Numbered from the stretch's first letter, positions 10,370 to 23,006 are shown. The stretch: 64,000 bases of DNA from Lonsdalea britannica (GCF_002111595.1 NZ_LUTN01000008.1:86497-150496); one strand, 5' to 3'. Made by a program: numbers and translations. The notes: generated by a model not told the origin, from the letters alone.

Positions 10370-10950
10370 TGCCTACCTTGCTTTATCTCCACGGTTTCAA
10401 CAGTTCGCCCTATTCGGCGAAGGCGACGGCGCTGGGCCGCTGGCTGGCCGAACACCATCCCGACATCGACATGATCGTTCCCCAACTGCCCGCCTATCCG
10501 GCGGAAGCGGCCGAGCTGATGGAGAATCTGGTCATGGAGCGCGCCGGTCGGCCGCTGGGCATTGTGGGCTCCTCGTTAGGCGGATATTACGCTACCTGGT
10601 TGTCGCAATGCTTCCTGCTGCCCGCGGTGGTGGTGAACCCCGCCGTCAGGCCGTTCGAGCTGTTGATCGATCATTTGGGCCCCCAGCACAATCCCTACAC
10701 CGATGAGCAATATGTGCTAGAGTCTCGGCACGTTTACGACCTTAAAACCATGCAGGTCGAACCGCTGGAATCCCCGGATCTGCTTTGGTGCCTGCTGCAA
10801 ACCGGCGATGAGCTCCTGGACTACCGGCAGGCCGTGGCCTATTACACCGCCTGTCGTCAGACGGTGGAGTCCGGCGGCAATCACGCGTTTATGGGATTTG
10901 AGCACTTTTTTGCGCCTATCGTTGATTTTCTGGGGCTGACCAGGCGCTGA
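10369..10950 (+). CDS. yqiA: YqiA esterase (alpha/beta-hydrolase)
   Basis: This 193-residue alpha/beta-hydrolase has the nucleophile elbow GSSLGGYY (Ser at about residue 66), a probable acid in TGDELLDY and the catalytic His in GGNHAF. The N-terminus [16 protein letters not shown] forms the oxyanion-hole segment. E. coli YqiA acts on short acyl esters, including palmitoyl-CoA weakly; the natural substrate is unknown. It overlaps cpdA by one base and precedes parE by 117 bases. Confidence 0.95.
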   Translation: MPTLLYLHGFNSSPYSAKATALGRWLAEHHPDIDMIVPQLPAYPAEAAELMENLVMERAGRPLGIVGSSLGGYYATWLSQCFLLPAVVVNPAVRPFELLIDHLGPQHNPYTDEQYVLESRHVYDLKTMQVEPLESPDLLWCLLQTGDELLDYRQAVAYYTACRQTVESGGNHAFMGFEHFFAPIVDFLGLTRR

Positions 10951-11055
10951 CCGCCATGACGTTGATGGCGGTGAACGGGCCGGAGCAACAGCGCAGGGGG
11001 CCCGTCATCCGAGTGCCGGTTGCACGACGTCATATCATTTCAAACAACGACTTAA

Positions 11056-12963
<1,908 letters not shown>

Positions 12964-12985
12964 CTGCTAACGCAGTGATACGCCA

Positions 12986-13882
12986 ATGAAAGTCACGCTG
13001 GAAGAAATGCAGGCGTTTGTCGTGGTGGCGGACAGCGGTTCCTTCACCGCCGCCGCCGACCAACTGGGGCAAACCACCTCCGGTATCAGCCGGGCGTTAA
13101 GCCGGCTGGAAAACAAGCTCGGCGTGACGCTGCTGCACCGCACGACGCGACGGCTGGTCTTGTCCGAGGAAGGCCAGCTGTTTTTAGTGCATGCGCGCGG
13201 CGTCATCCAGGCGGTCGAGCATGCGGAAGAGGCGCTGGCGCTATCCCGCGAGCAGCCCTGCGGCCGTTTGCGGATTAATGCCGCCACCACCTTTATGCAG
13301 CACGTGATCGTGCCCCTCATCCCTGAATTTCGTCGCCGTTATCCGCACATCGTCCTGGAGCTGAATACGGATGATGTCTTTATCGATCTGCTTGAACAGC
13401 ATACCGATATCGCCATCCGCATCGGCGCGCTGAGGGATTCTACGATTCACGCCCGGCGGCTCGGTGCCAGTCAGGTCAGAGTCCTGGCTAGTCCGGACTA
13501 TGTGCGGCGGCATGGCGTGCCGCGCTCGGTGGAAGCGCTGAATGAGCATACGCTGCTGGGGTTCACGCAGTCAGAAAGCTTAAATCAGTGGCCGCTGCGG
13601 CACGCGGGCGGAGAGTTCTTCACGATCACGCCGACCATCTCGGCGTCTAACGGCGAGATGCTGCGGCAGCTGGCGCTGCGGGGAGAGGGCATTACCCGGC
13701 TGTCTGACTTTATGACCTGCGAGGACTTGGCGGCGGGGCGACTAGTGCAGATCCTGCCGGAGCACACGGTCGATACGCGCCTGCCGGTGAATGCGGTGTA
13801 TTACCGTACGCACTCGTTAGCGGGAAGAATCGCCTGCTTTCTTGATTTTCTAAGTGAAAAGATGGCGCAGCACCCGCTATAA
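12986..13882 (+). CDS. LysR-family transcriptional regulator
   Basis: This 298-residue protein has the LysR layout: an N-terminal winged helix-turn-helix (MQAFVVVADSGSFTAAADQL, then GISRALSRLENKLGVTLLHR) and a substrate-binding domain from about residue 90. It resembles the YafC/CrgA-type subgroup. The target is unknown. It follows parE by 22 bases and converges on mdaB with a 35-base gap, so mdaB is a possible target, though the convergent layout is not the classic divergent arrangement. This slot holds qseBC/ygiZ in E. coli. Confidence 0.88.
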   Translation: MKVTLEEMQAFVVVADSGSFTAAADQLGQTTSGISRALSRLENKLGVTLLHRTTRRLVLSEEGQLFLVHARGVIQAVEHAEEALALSREQPCGRLRINAATTFMQHVIVPLIPEFRRRYPHIVLELNTDDVFIDLLEQHTDIAIRIGALRDSTIHARRLGASQVRVLASPDYVRRHGVPRSVEALNEHTLLGFTQSESLNQWPLRHAGGEFFTITPTISASNGEMLRQLALRGEGITRLSDFMTCEDLAAGRLVQILPEHTVDTRLPVNAVYYRTHSLAGRIACFLDFLSEKMAQHPL

Positions 13883-13917
13883 CCTGGACACAGGAGCGAG
13901 GGCCGCGCCGATGAGGG

Positions 13918-14499
13918 TTAGTCGAAGATTTTTTCCAGGTGTTCGCGGTAACGGGCAATATCGCCATCAATATCGGGCTGTTTGATGACGTCGTTACAGA
14001 TGAACGTCGGCAGTGCGGCCAGTCCGATGAACTCGTTGGCTTTGTGGAACGGCAGGTAGACGCCATCCACGCCGACGCCGTGGAAGAACTGATCTTTGTC
14101 GGTGAAGGCTTCCAGCGGCGCGTTCCAGGTCAGAGACAACATATAGGTTTTGCCTTGCAGCAAGCCGCCTGAGCCATATTTTTTACTGTCGTCGGAACGG
14201 GTGCGGCCGTCGCTGGCATACAGCGAGCCGTGACCTTCGGTAAAGACTTCATCGATATACTTTTTCAGCGTCCACGGTGCGCCCATCCACCAGCCGGGCA
14301 TCTGATAGATGATGGTGTCGGCCCACAGGTAATTTTGGACTTCCTGCTGGATATCGTAACCCTCGTCTATCTTGATAACGCGGACGTCATAGCCTTTTTC
14401 GCGCAGGAAGCTGGCCGCCACGTCTGACATCGTGTCGTTCAGCTGTCCTTTGGAATGGGCAAAAGCCTTGCCCGCATTGATAAGCAGAATGTTATGCAT
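13918..14499 (-). CDS. mdaB: NADPH:quinone reductase MdaB
   Basis: This 193-residue flavodoxin-fold FAD enzyme matches MdaB, which reduces quinones by two electrons and limits oxidative stress. Recognisable stretches are LLINAGKAFAHSKGQLNDT, the WADTIIYQMPGWWMGAPWTL loop and LSLTWNAPLEAF. In E. coli it pairs with ygiN (a quinol monooxygenase); no ygiN is present here. It is divergent from parC across 259 bases and convergent with the LysR gene. Confidence 0.95.
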   Translation of the reverse strand: MHNILLINAGKAFAHSKGQLNDTMSDVAASFLREKGYDVRVIKIDEGYDIQQEVQNYLWADTIIYQMPGWWMGAPWTLKKYIDEVFTEGHGSLYASDGRTRSDDSKKYGSGGLLQGKTYMLSLTWNAPLEAFTDKDQFFHGVGVDGVYLPFHKANEFIGLAALPTFICNDVIKQPDIDGDIARYREHLEKIFD

Positions 14500-14758
14500 A
14501 GCCGATATCTCACCTTCGATGAGTCATAAATGAATAGAGAGACAGTGTACTCAGCGGCGTCGGGGAGAAAAATGTGCAATGGCGCACAACACTCTTGACT
14601 GAACAGCAACAATCACAGAGAAATGCCCCCATGCGGCGGTCGTATCGGGCTACTGTGACAGTCAGCCACAAGTTGCGGTACTATCGCGGGCAGCTTCTAT
14701 CACACTGACGGGGTTGTTCTGTTTTTAGACAGCCAACGCCACGGTTTAAGGATAATGA

Positions 14759-17032
14759 ATGAGTGAATTGACTCATGACGGCGCAGAACGCCTTGCGCTG
14801 CACACGTTTACAGAGAACGCCTATCTCAACTACTCCATGTACGTCATCATGGATAGGGCGCTGCCGTTTATCGGCGACGGCCTGAAGCCGGTTCAGCGCC
14901 GTATCGTCTATGCGATGTCGGAGCTGGGATTGAACGCCAGCGCCAAATTCAAGAAATCCGCTCGTACCGTCGGCGACGTACTGGGTAAATACCATCCGCA
15001 CGGCGACAGCGCCTGTTACGAAGCGATGGTGTTGATGGCCCAGCCGTTCTCCTACCGCTATCCGCTGGTCGACGGCCAGGGAAACTGGGGGGCGCCGGAC
15101 GATCCGAAGTCCTTCGCCGCGATGCGTTACACCGAATCCCGCCTGTCCAAATATGCCGAAGTGCTGCTGGGCGAGTTGGGTCAGGGCACGGTGGACTATA
15201 CGCCGAACTTCGACGGCACGATGCAGGAGCCGAAAACGCTGCCGGCTCGACTGCCGAACGTGCTGCTGAACGGCACTACCGGCATCGCTGTTGGGATGGC
15301 GACGGATATTCCTCCGCACAACGTACGTGAAGTCGCCGCCGCGACGGTCGCGCTGATCGACAACCCGGACGCGACGCTGGACGAGCTGCTTGAACGGGTT
15401 CAGGGGCCGGATTTCCCGACTGAAGCGGAAATCATCACGCCGCGCGAAGAGCTGCGCAAGATGTACCGGACCGGTCGCGGCTCTGTCCGCATGCGCGCGG
15501 TATGGAAAAAAGAAGACGGCTCCGCCGTCATCACCGCGCTGCCCCATCAGGTGTCCGGCGCCAAGGTGCTGGAGCAGATCGCCAGCCAGATGCGCGCCAA
15601 GAAGCTGCCGATGCTGGAAGACCTGAGGGATGAGTCAGACCACGAAAATCCCACGCGTCTGGTGCTGGTTCCTCGCTCGAATCGTGTCGACCTGGAGATG
15701 GTGATGAACCACCTGTTCGTCACCACCGATCTGGAAAAAAGCTACCGCATCAACATGAACATGATCGGTCTGGATTCTCGCCCCAGCGTCAAAGGGCTGC
15801 GTGAAATCCTGACCGAGTGGCTGGTCTTCCGACGCGCTACTGTCCGCCGTCGACTGAACTACCGGCTGGAGAAGGTGCTCAAGCGCCTGCATATTCTGGA
15901 AGGTCTGCTGGTGGCGTTTCTGAATATCGATGAAGTGATCCACATCATCCGTACGGAAGACGAACCCAAGCCGGTATTGATGAAGCAGTTCAGCCTGAGC
16001 GAAACGCAGGCGGAAGCGATTCTGGAGCTGAAACTGCGCCACCTCGCCAAGCTCGAAGAGATGAAAATCCGTGGCGAGCAGGACGATTTGGCGAAAGAGC
16101 GCGATCAGTTGCAGGCGTTGCTGGCCTCCGAGCGCAAACTCAACACGCTGCTGAAAAAAGAGATTGAAGCCGACGCCAAGGCGTATGGCGACGATCGCCG
16201 TTCGCCGCTACATGAACGTGGCGAAGCGAAGGCAATGAATGAGCACGATCTGCTGCCGTCCGAACCGGTGACGATTGTGCTGTCCGAAATGGGCTGGGTG
16301 CGCAGCGCCAAAGGCCATGATATCGATCCCGCCGGGCTGAGTTATCGTGCTGGCGATACGTTCCGCGCCGCCGCGCGTGGGAAGAGCAACCAACCGGTGG
16401 TCTTTATCGACACCACCGGGCGGAGCTATGCGCTCGACCCGCTGACGTTGCCTTCGGCCAGAGGACAAGGCGAGCCGCTGACCGGCAAGCTGACGCCGCC
16501 GCCGGGCGCGACGGTGGAGCAGGTGCTGATGGCGGCGGACGACCAGAAACTGCTGCTGTCTTCCGACGCCGGATACGGCTTCGTGTGTACCTTTAGCGAT
16601 CTGGTGGCGCGCAACCGCGTCGGGAAGAGCGTGCTGACGTTGCCGAACAACGCGAAGGTCATGCCGCCGCTCAGCGTGCAAAGCGACGACGATTTGCTGT
16701 TGACGATCACCGCCGCCGGGCGAATGCTGCTCTTCCCTGTGGCGGATCTGCCGCAGCTGTCGAAAGGAAAGGGCAACAAAATCGTCTCTATCCCTGCCGC
16801 TCAGGCGGCCAGCGGTGAAGACAAGATCGGCTGGTTGTTTATCATCACGTCGACCTCTTCCGTGACGCTGTATGTGGGTAAACGCAAGCTGACCCTGCGG
16901 CCGGAAGATTTGCAGAAGTTCCGTGCGGAACGCGGCCGTAAAGGCACGCTGTTGCCACGCGGTTTGCAACGAGTCGATCGCGTAGAGGTTGTGTCTCCGC
17001 AGGCCCCCGCCGATAAGAGCGGCGACGCCTGA
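14759..17032 (+). CDS. parC: DNA topoisomerase IV subunit A (ParC)
   Basis: This 757-residue subunit cleaves and religates DNA in topoisomerase IV. The catalytic tyrosine lies in [11 protein letters not shown]. The quinolone-determining region [13 protein letters not shown] keeps Ser and Glu at the equivalents of E. coli Ser80 and Glu84, a sensitive-type sequence. The C-terminal beta-pinwheel has [10 protein letters not shown] and the basic [11 protein letters not shown]. The start at 14759 follows AAGGATAATGA and gives a few extra N-terminal residues relative to E. coli. Confidence 0.98.
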   Translation: MSELTHDGAERLALHTFTENAYLNYSMYVIMDRALPFIGDGLKPVQRRIVYAMSELGLNASAKFKKSARTVGDVLGKYHPHGDSACYEAMVLMAQPFSYRYPLVDGQGNWGAPDDPKSFAAMRYTESRLSKYAEVLLGELGQGTVDYTPNFDGTMQEPKTLPARLPNVLLNGTTGIAVGMATDIPPHNVREVAAATVALIDNPDATLDELLERVQGPDFPTEAEIITPREELRKMYRTGRGSVRMRAVWKKEDGSAVITALPHQVSGAKVLEQIASQMRAKKLPMLEDLRDESDHENPTRLVLVPRSNRVDLEMVMNHLFVTTDLEKSYRINMNMIGLDSRPSVKGLREILTEWLVFRRATVRRRLNYRLEKVLKRLHILEGLLVAFLNIDEVIHIIRTEDEPKPVLMKQFSLSETQAEAILELKLRHLAKLEEMKIRGEQDDLAKERDQLQALLASERKLNTLLKKEIEADAKAYGDDRRSPLHERGEAKAMNEHDLLPSEPVTIVLSEMGWVRSAKGHDIDPAGLSYRAGDTFRAAARGKSNQPVVFIDTTGRSYALDPLTLPSARGQGEPLTGKLTPPPGATVEQVLMAADDQKLLLSSDAGYGFVCTFSDLVARNRVGKSVLTLPNNAKVMPPLSVQSDDDLLLTITAAGRMLLFPVADLPQLSKGKGNKIVSIPAAQAASGEDKIGWLFIITSTSSVTLYVGKRKLTLRPEDLQKFRAERGRKGTLLPRGLQRVDRVEVVSPQAPADKSGDA

Positions 17033-17079
17033 TTCTCGCGTATTATCAGCGCCGCGGGGGACCGCGGCTAAAATGACGG

Positions 17080-17125
17080 ACGCCTTATCTGTCGGTGTGT
17101 TTCACCGGGGGATAAGGCGTTTTTA
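17080..17125 (+). terminator. Rho-independent terminator after parC
   Basis: ACGCCTTATC (17080-17089) pairs perfectly with GATAAGGCGT (17111-17120), followed by TTTT. It separates parC from plsC. Confidence 0.85.
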
Positions 17126-17245
17126 AGTTGTACTTCTGACTGCGGCGTGCATGCTGAATATTGGATACATTCGGAAGCAAGGTTCGCCGTGTGTTTTGGA
17201 AGGAAGCCGCTATACTACCGGCGGCAGTTGGCTAATGAGGTTGTT

Positions 17246-17983
17246 ATGGTATTTCTTCTTCGCTTTGTGGTCGTGATAGTGTCCGCTATCCTGATTTGTC
17301 TGTTTGGCTTTATCTACTGTTTATTCAGCCCGAAAAACCCGCGGCACGTATCAACGTTTGGTCGTATGTTCGGGCGGCTTTCGACGTTGTTCGGCCTGAA
17401 GGTCGATATTCGCCTTCCTGAGGATGTCTCTCGCTACGGCGACTGTATCTACATCGCCAATCACCAAAACAACTATGACATGATCACGGCGGCCAACGTC
17501 GTACAGCCTCGCACCATCACGGTCGGTAAAAAGAGCCTGGCCTGGATCCCGTTTTTCGGCCCGTTGTACTGGATTACCGGCAACTTGCTGATTGACCGCG
17601 ATAACCGCACCCGCGCGCACGGCACCATTGCGCAGGTCGTGCAGCACATCAAAGAACAGCATATTTCCGTGTGGATGTTTCCGGAAGGAACCCGCAGTCG
17701 CGGGCGCGGCCTGATGCCGTTTAAAACCGGCGCTTTCCATGCGGCCATCGGTGCGGGTGTCCCCGTCGTGCCGATCTGTATCTCCAACACGCATAACAAA
17801 GTGAAGCTTAATCGCTGGAACAACGGTCTGGTCATTGTTGAAATGTTGCCGCCGATCGATTGCAGCGCCTACGGCAAGGATCAGGTCCGTGAACTAGCGG
17901 CGCATTGTCACGCGGTGATGGCGGAAAAAATTCAGCAGCTCGATGCGGAAGTCGCCGCTCGGGAAGCCGCTAAAAAACGATAG
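17246..17983 (+). CDS. plsC: 1-acyl-sn-glycerol-3-phosphate acyltransferase (PlsC)
   Basis: This 245-residue inner-membrane enzyme makes phosphatidic acid from lysophosphatidic acid and acyl-ACP/CoA. The ATG at 17246 (MVFLLRFVVVIVSAIL) gives exactly the E. coli length and follows GAGGTTGTT; the frame is open upstream without family support. An N-terminal membrane segment is followed by the NHX4D catalytic motif (ANHQNNYD), WIPFFGPLYWITGN and the glycerol-phosphate-binding FPEGTRSRGRG. ygiS, found between parC and plsC in E. coli, is absent. Confidence 0.97.
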   Translation: MVFLLRFVVVIVSAILICLFGFIYCLFSPKNPRHVSTFGRMFGRLSTLFGLKVDIRLPEDVSRYGDCIYIANHQNNYDMITAANVVQPRTITVGKKSLAWIPFFGPLYWITGNLLIDRDNRTRAHGTIAQVVQHIKEQHISVWMFPEGTRSRGRGLMPFKTGAFHAAIGAGVPVVPICISNTHNKVKLNRWNNGLVIVEMLPPIDCSAYGKDQVRELAAHCHAVMAEKIQQLDAEVAAREAAKKR

Positions 17984-18086
17984 CCGTGAGTCCAGCCGCA
18001 CGGTCCGGTGGCGGCGTATCAGCAGGTCTGATCTTCCTTTGGGAAGTGATAGGTAGCATGCGGTTTTACAGGTTTTCGGAGTGATT

Positions 18087-19502
18087 ATGTCATTAAGCCG
18101 GCGTCAGTTTCTTCGGGCATCTGGTGTGGCCCTGTGTTCCAGCGCCATGCCATTAACGGCTAAGGCCGATGTTTCTACCAACATGTTACCTATTCCCCCG
18201 CTCATCGAATCCCGTCGCGGGCAGCCGGTCTTCCTGACCCTACAGCGCGCGCACTGGGCTTTTTCCGGCAATCGTAAAGTTCCGGTATGGGGAATCAACG
18301 GCCGCTATCTCGGCCCCACCGTCCGGGTGTACAGCGACGATGACGTCAAGCTGATTTACAGCAACCGACTGACTGAACCGGTGTCGATGACCGTCAGCGG
18401 CCTGCAGGTGCCCGGCTCGTTGATGGGGGGCGCTGGCCGTATCATCCCGGCCGGTATGGACTGGTCGCCGGTGTTGCCGATCCGCCAGCCAGCCGCTACC
18501 TGCTGGTATCACGCCAATACGCCAAACCGTATGGCGCCGCACGTCTATAACGGTCTGGCGGGCCTGTGGCTGGTGGAAGATCGCATCAGCCAATCGCTGC
18601 CGATCCCCAATCATTATGGCGTCGACGATTTTCCGTTGATGATCCAGGATAAGCGGCTTGATGGCTTTGGCACGCCGCAGTATGACCCGCCGAGCCACGA
18701 TGGCTTCGTTGGCGACATCCTGCTGGTCAACGGCATGCAGACTCCGTTTGTCGAAGTGTCGCGCGGTTGGGTACGTCTGCGGTTGTTGAATGCCTCGAAC
18801 GCACGCCGCTACCTCCTACAGATGAGCGACAACCGGCCCATGTATCTGATCGCCAACGATCAGGGCTTTCTGCCCGCGCCGCTGGCGTTGAACCAGTTGC
18901 CTATCGCGCCGGGCGAGCGCCGCGAGATTCTGATTGATATGTCAAAGGGCGACGAGGTGACGCTGACTGCCGGTGCGTCGGCCGGCATTATGGACCGCCT
19001 GCGCGGCCTGTTCGAGCCGTCCTCGATTCTGATATCTGGCCAAATTCTGACTCTGAAACCGACCGGCATGCTGCCGCTGGTGACCGACACGCTGCCGATG
19101 CGGCTGTTGGCGGATAACATCGTGGATAGCACCATCAGCCGTACCCGTGAATTCCGGCTGGGCGATACCTTGCCGGGCATCAACGGCGCGATGTGGGATA
19201 TGAACCGGACGGATGTGCAGACGCAGGTTGGACGCTGTGAGCGCTGGCTCGTACATGCGGATACGCCGCAGCCCTTCCATATTCAGGGGGCTTCCTTCCT
19301 GGTGCGCAGCGTGAACGGCGGCAGAATTCCGCCGGAAGATAATGGCTGGAAGGATACGGTATGGGTGGAGAACGACGTGGAACTGCTGGTGTACTTCAAT
19401 CAGTCTTCCGTCGACCGTTTCCCGTTCCTGTACTACAGCCATACGCTGGAGATGGCGGATAAAGGATCGGCCGGACAGCTGGTGGTGCAGGCGAACGCCT
19501 AA
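18087..19502 (+). CDS. ftsP: Cell-division protein FtsP (SufI), Tat-exported
   Basis: This 471-residue periplasmic multicopper-oxidase-like protein stabilises the divisome under stress. The N-terminus is a classic Tat signal (SLSRRQFLRASGVAL). Three cupredoxin-like domains follow, with family blocks VWGINGRYLGPTVRV, WYHANTPNR and LLNASNARRYLLQ. The copper-ligand histidines of true oxidases are largely absent, as in E. coli. The ATG at 18087 has GGAG five bases before it, so it is preferred to the in-frame GTG two codons earlier. It converges on the yegV-like gene with a 19-base gap and no clear terminator. Confidence 0.96.
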   Translation: MSLSRRQFLRASGVALCSSAMPLTAKADVSTNMLPIPPLIESRRGQPVFLTLQRAHWAFSGNRKVPVWGINGRYLGPTVRVYSDDDVKLIYSNRLTEPVSMTVSGLQVPGSLMGGAGRIIPAGMDWSPVLPIRQPAATCWYHANTPNRMAPHVYNGLAGLWLVEDRISQSLPIPNHYGVDDFPLMIQDKRLDGFGTPQYDPPSHDGFVGDILLVNGMQTPFVEVSRGWVRLRLLNASNARRYLLQMSDNRPMYLIANDQGFLPAPLALNQLPIAPGERREILIDMSKGDEVTLTAGASAGIMDRLRGLFEPSSILISGQILTLKPTGMLPLVTDTLPMRLLADNIVDSTISRTREFRLGDTLPGINGAMWDMNRTDVQTQVGRCERWLVHADTPQPFHIQGASFLVRSVNGGRIPPEDNGWKDTVWVENDVELLVYFNQSSVDRFPFLYYSHTLEMADKGSAGQLVVQANA

Positions 19503-19521
19503 ACGCGTTCGCCCGATGCGG

Positions 19522-20471
19522 CTAGTGATGCGGCGCGGCGCTGGGGGCGGTGGCGAAACGTTGTTGCAGCTCCTGCCAATCCGGCGCGCCATTTGCGCCG
19601 GGCCGGGAGACCACGCAGGCGGCGATACGATTCGCCAAATCCACCGCGTCCGCCAGCGGCCACTGCGCCGACAGGGCGGCCAGCAGCCCGCCGCTGTGCG
19701 CATCACCGGCACCGATGGTATCGACCACCTCCACCGGGTAGATTGGCGCGTAGCGGGGCGTTTCTCCCGGCACGCATAGCCAGGCGCCGTCTTTGTCCAA
19801 CCGGCAAATCAGCGTCAGATGATGGCGGGCGGCGTACTCTGCGGACAGCGCGATAGGGTCGCCATCGCCGCACAGAAAACGGGTTTCGTCCCGGTTCAGC
19901 GTCAGCAGGGTATTCGTATTGTCCAGCGCCGTGATAAAGGTGGGCGGTACGTCTGCGATACGCGGTCCCAGATCCACAAGCTTGCGCTGAGGCTGAGCCA
20001 GCAACCAGTCGCGCAGGAGGGCGCCGTTATCACTACTCAGCTCGTAGCCGCTGGCGTAGATCAGCGCGTCTTCCGGCACAACCAACTGAGCCAGCTTTTC
20101 CTTCGACCACTGCGACTCGCAGCCTGAAACCGATATAAACGTGCGTTCACCGGTCTCTTCCGCCAGCGCGAGGCACCAGCCGTTATCCTGATCGTCACTG
20201 CGAAGCTGTATGTCTAAACCTAGTGCGGCCATCTCTGCGGCGACGCGTTGGCTCCACGGTCCGTTGCCGACCGTCATTCCATTGATGACCGGTACCTGAA
20301 GTCGGCGGAGGGCGCGGGCGACGTTGAAGGCGCAGCCGCCAATCTGGTAGCCAGATCTTTCGCTTCAATATCTTCCCCGCTCTGCGGCAGCCGTTTCACG
20401 GCCATCACGTTATCGCCCACTGCGGCGCCGATCACCACTACGGGCGTGGTGGCATGAAAGTCCTTCATCAT
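19522..20471 (-). pseudogene. YegV-like PfkB-family sugar/nucleoside kinase, frameshifted
   Basis: Reading from ATG 20471 gives VVVIGAAVGDNVMAVKRLPQ and then breaks near 20346. Adding one base there restores QIGGCAFNVARALRRLQVP (PfkB signature 1) and joins to the long downstream frame, which ends with VVDTIGAGDAHSGGLLAAL (signature 2 with the catalytic GAGD). The repaired protein would be about 316 residues, close to E. coli YegV. The family phosphorylates ribose-like sugars or nucleosides; the substrate is unknown. It overlaps the permease stop by four bases (ATGA). The C-terminal 251 residues remain open. It may be intact in reality (see findings). Confidence 0.85.
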
Positions 20472-21886
20472 AGCTTCTCCTTGGGGTTACACAGCAAATA
20501 CAGACCGTACGTCGCCAGGCTGATGCCGAAGGAGAGGAAAATGCCCAGGCTGGAATTGGCGAAAATTCCGACCGCCAGCGGACCGTCGATAAACCCGGTT
20601 TTCGTGACCAGCAGACCGCATACCGATCCCAACAGCCAGCAGCCGAGCGGGATCCAGCGGACGCCGCGATTTTCGCCGTTCAGCCCGAATAGCGTGACGG
20701 CCGAGTAGCCGCGATGCTGCCGCAGGCTTAGGTAGTCCAGGATAAACATCGCTGCCCACGAGCCGAGGAACACGCCGCAAAAAATCAGGAACGAAATAAA
20801 TGGCGTCAGGAAGTCGCCGGAAACGAACAGAACGTAAATCGCCACGCCCAGCATCAGAATGGCGTCGATGGACACTGCCACGGACTGGCGGACTTTAATA
20901 CCAATGGTCAGCAGGTTGAGGCTGGCTGAATAGAGGCTCAGTACCGCGATGGTGACGACGCCCGCGGTGGCGGTCAACAGGTAGGGAACGGACATCCACG
21001 GCGGAAGCACAGTGCCGATCAGCGCGATGGGATTGGCAGAACTGGCAAGATCCTTTAACTGGGAAGAGAGCAATATGCCGGCCAGCATCAGCAGGACCAG
21101 CGGCAGACAGGCGCCGCCGACCACGGAGGCGAAAATGCTGCTGCGCGGCGTGGATGGATGCTGATAGCGGCTGTAGTCGGCCCCCGCGATAGTCCAACCG
21201 ATCCCGGTGCCTGCGGCAATCACGGAAACGGCCGGCAGGAAACCGGTCAGCCAACTGCCGGACGGCATCGCCAGCACCTGCTGCCACGGCGTATTGAACA
21301 GAATGTAGATGACCACAATCAACGTCATGGTGCCGAAAATCTTACTGAACCAATTCTGCATCGCGAACAGCACATTTTGCCCGAGCAGGCTGACAATGAT
21401 GGTCAGGCCAGCAAACAACACCAAACAGATAGCAGTCAGCGTGTGGCTGGCGCTGAAGCCGATAGCTTCAAACAGCGCAGCTAGCGTCATGGTGCCGGTA
21501 ATGACGTTGACGGCTTCCCAGCCGATCAGGCAGAACCAGCTGAACGCGGTGGGCGCGATGTTGCCGCGTAGGCCAAAGATGACGCGGGAGAGCGTCAGGG
21601 TCGAGGTGCGGCCGGTTTGTCCGGCAAAGGAGGTGTAGCCAACGAGCGAGAAGCTGGCGACGCCGATGACGGCGGCCAGGACGGACTGAATGAAGGAGAG
21701 TCCGAAGGAGACGATGATGGCGCCGTAAACGATGCCGAGGATGCCGATATTGGCGGCGCACCAGATCCAGAAAAGCTGTAGCGGGGTGCCCGTGCGTTCA
21801 GCCTCGGGCACCAGATCAATACCGGTTTCTTCTACTTTCCAACCTTTGGATGAAGGTTGTGTATCACCTCGTTGCGTTCCATCCAT
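20468..21886 (-). CDS. NCS1-family permease (cytosine/purine/nucleoside-type transporter)
   Basis: This 472-residue, roughly 12-helix membrane protein belongs to the NCS1 (CodB/PucI) family, proton- or sodium-coupled importers of nucleobases and related compounds. The family entry VEETGIDLVPEAERTGTP leads into TM1 (FWIWCAANIGILGIVYGAI). GQTGRTSTLTLSRVIFGLRG and the GTGIGWTIAGADYSRYQ segment of TM6 are typical. Its start lies inside the yegU-like gene (55-base overlap) and its stop overlaps the kinase start, so the three are translationally coupled. In E. coli the equivalent position is taken by the MFS nucleoside transporter YegT, an unrelated fold. Confidence 0.9.
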   Translation of the reverse strand: MDGTQRGDTQPSSKGWKVEETGIDLVPEAERTGTPLQLFWIWCAANIGILGIVYGAIIVSFGLSFIQSVLAAVIGVASFSLVGYTSFAGQTGRTSTLTLSRVIFGLRGNIAPTAFSWFCLIGWEAVNVITGTMTLAALFEAIGFSASHTLTAICLVLFAGLTIIVSLLGQNVLFAMQNWFSKIFGTMTLIVVIYILFNTPWQQVLAMPSGSWLTGFLPAVSVIAAGTGIGWTIAGADYSRYQHPSTPRSSIFASVVGGACLPLVLLMLAGILLSSQLKDLASSANPIALIGTVLPPWMSVPYLLTATAGVVTIAVLSLYSASLNLLTIGIKVRQSVAVSIDAILMLGVAIYVLFVSGDFLTPFISFLIFCGVFLGSWAAMFILDYLSLRQHRGYSAVTLFGLNGENRGVRWIPLGCWLLGSVCGLLVTKTGFIDGPLAVGIFANSSLGIFLSFGISLATYGLYLLCNPKEKL

Positions 21887-22910
21887 TCCAATGTGCTCCT
21901 CTTTATTCTGAATGCATAAAGTTTTGCAGCATGAGGAGTGAAGTCAATCTCATTGGCCTGATTGATGATGGAAACCCATGCTGCGGGAAAGGCATTAATA
22001 CCTTGAAGCGCACCGCAAATCGCGGTGGCCATAGCGCCAATTGTATCCGTATCGCCGCCAAGATTGGCAGCTAATATAGCGCAGCGTTGGGGTTGGGTGA
22101 CAGCCAGTTCGACCAGAGCCAGCGCCATCGGCACGGATTCCAGCGTATCCATGCCTGCGCCCAGCGTATCGTACAGCTCCGAGAGCGCTAGCGCGTCTGG
22201 GACATGACGTAGCGTGGCGGTCAGGCTGAATGCCTGCTCGATGCGGCGGCTTAGCTTTGGACTGAAAGTGGTGATGCGTTGCAGTTGGACTTCTTCCGCC
22301 AACCGCGGCAGTTCGTTTTTGATCGTCTTCCACTCCGCGCCGTCGATAGCGCGGCTGATGGCCCAGGCAATGACGACCGCGCCGGCAACGGCGATATCGG
22401 ACTGATGCGTCGGGCTACAGGACAGGCGCACCGCGTGGATAAACGCGGCTTTGTCGGCGGTGGACATCAAACAACCCATCGGTGCTACACGCATAGCGGC
22501 GCCGTTGGTCACGCCGTTGGCGTTGATTTCATGCACGGGCGTGCCGGAACGAATAGCGTTCAACGCCGCCTTGGAACTGGGGCCAAGAACGTTTTTTTCG
22601 AAGGCGTTGATGCGCGTCGCCCATGCCAGAATATGCCTGGCGATGCGCTCAGGCTCAATGGCGCCTTTGGCTTCGATCACGGCGTTAATCAGGCGATGGC
22701 CTGTTGGGTGTCGTCGGTGAATTCCCCTGCGATAAGACCGCAGGCGGCGACATTGACGTCTGGTCCTGGCAGAAAGCGATCGATCCAGCCAAAGTGCTGG
22801 CGGACGCGCTTCTGCGGCCAAAGTTCTGATGGCATCCCCATCGCGTCACCCGCCGCTTGCCCATAGAGACAACCGAGGATGGCGTCGTGGGGATGTTTTA
22901 TTACGGTCAT
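21832..22910 (-). pseudogene. YegU-like ADP-ribosylglycohydrolase family protein, frameshifted
   Basis: From ATG 22910 the reading frame gives ILGCLYGQAAGDAMGMPSEL and WIDRFLPGP, then EFTDDTQQAIA (the DD metal-binding motif), and hits a stop near 22692. One added base restores AIALINAVIEAKGAIEPER and the rest of the protein, including TNGAAMRV, SPTHQSDIAVAGAVVIAWAI and the second metal motif LGGDTDTIGAMATAICGAL. The repaired length is about 359 residues. It closely resembles E. coli YegU. The family removes ADP-ribose or related N-glycosidic groups using two Mg/Mn ions; the substrate here is unknown. It is the first gene of the cassette and divergent from the GntR gene. Confidence 0.85.
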
Positions 22911-23006
22911 GAAGACCCCTGGTGTTGGCTTAGTTTCCTAATACCGTGGCTAATGTATAAAAAGCGTGCGTTAATTGCAAGTCCAATTTAAAGCCTTTAT
23001 GATGCC

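Noticed and set aside
14985..15050. Quinolone-resistance substitutions in ParC or ParE
   Set aside because: The positions equivalent to ParC Ser80 and Glu84 and the ParE PLKGKILN region have the usual sensitive-type residues.
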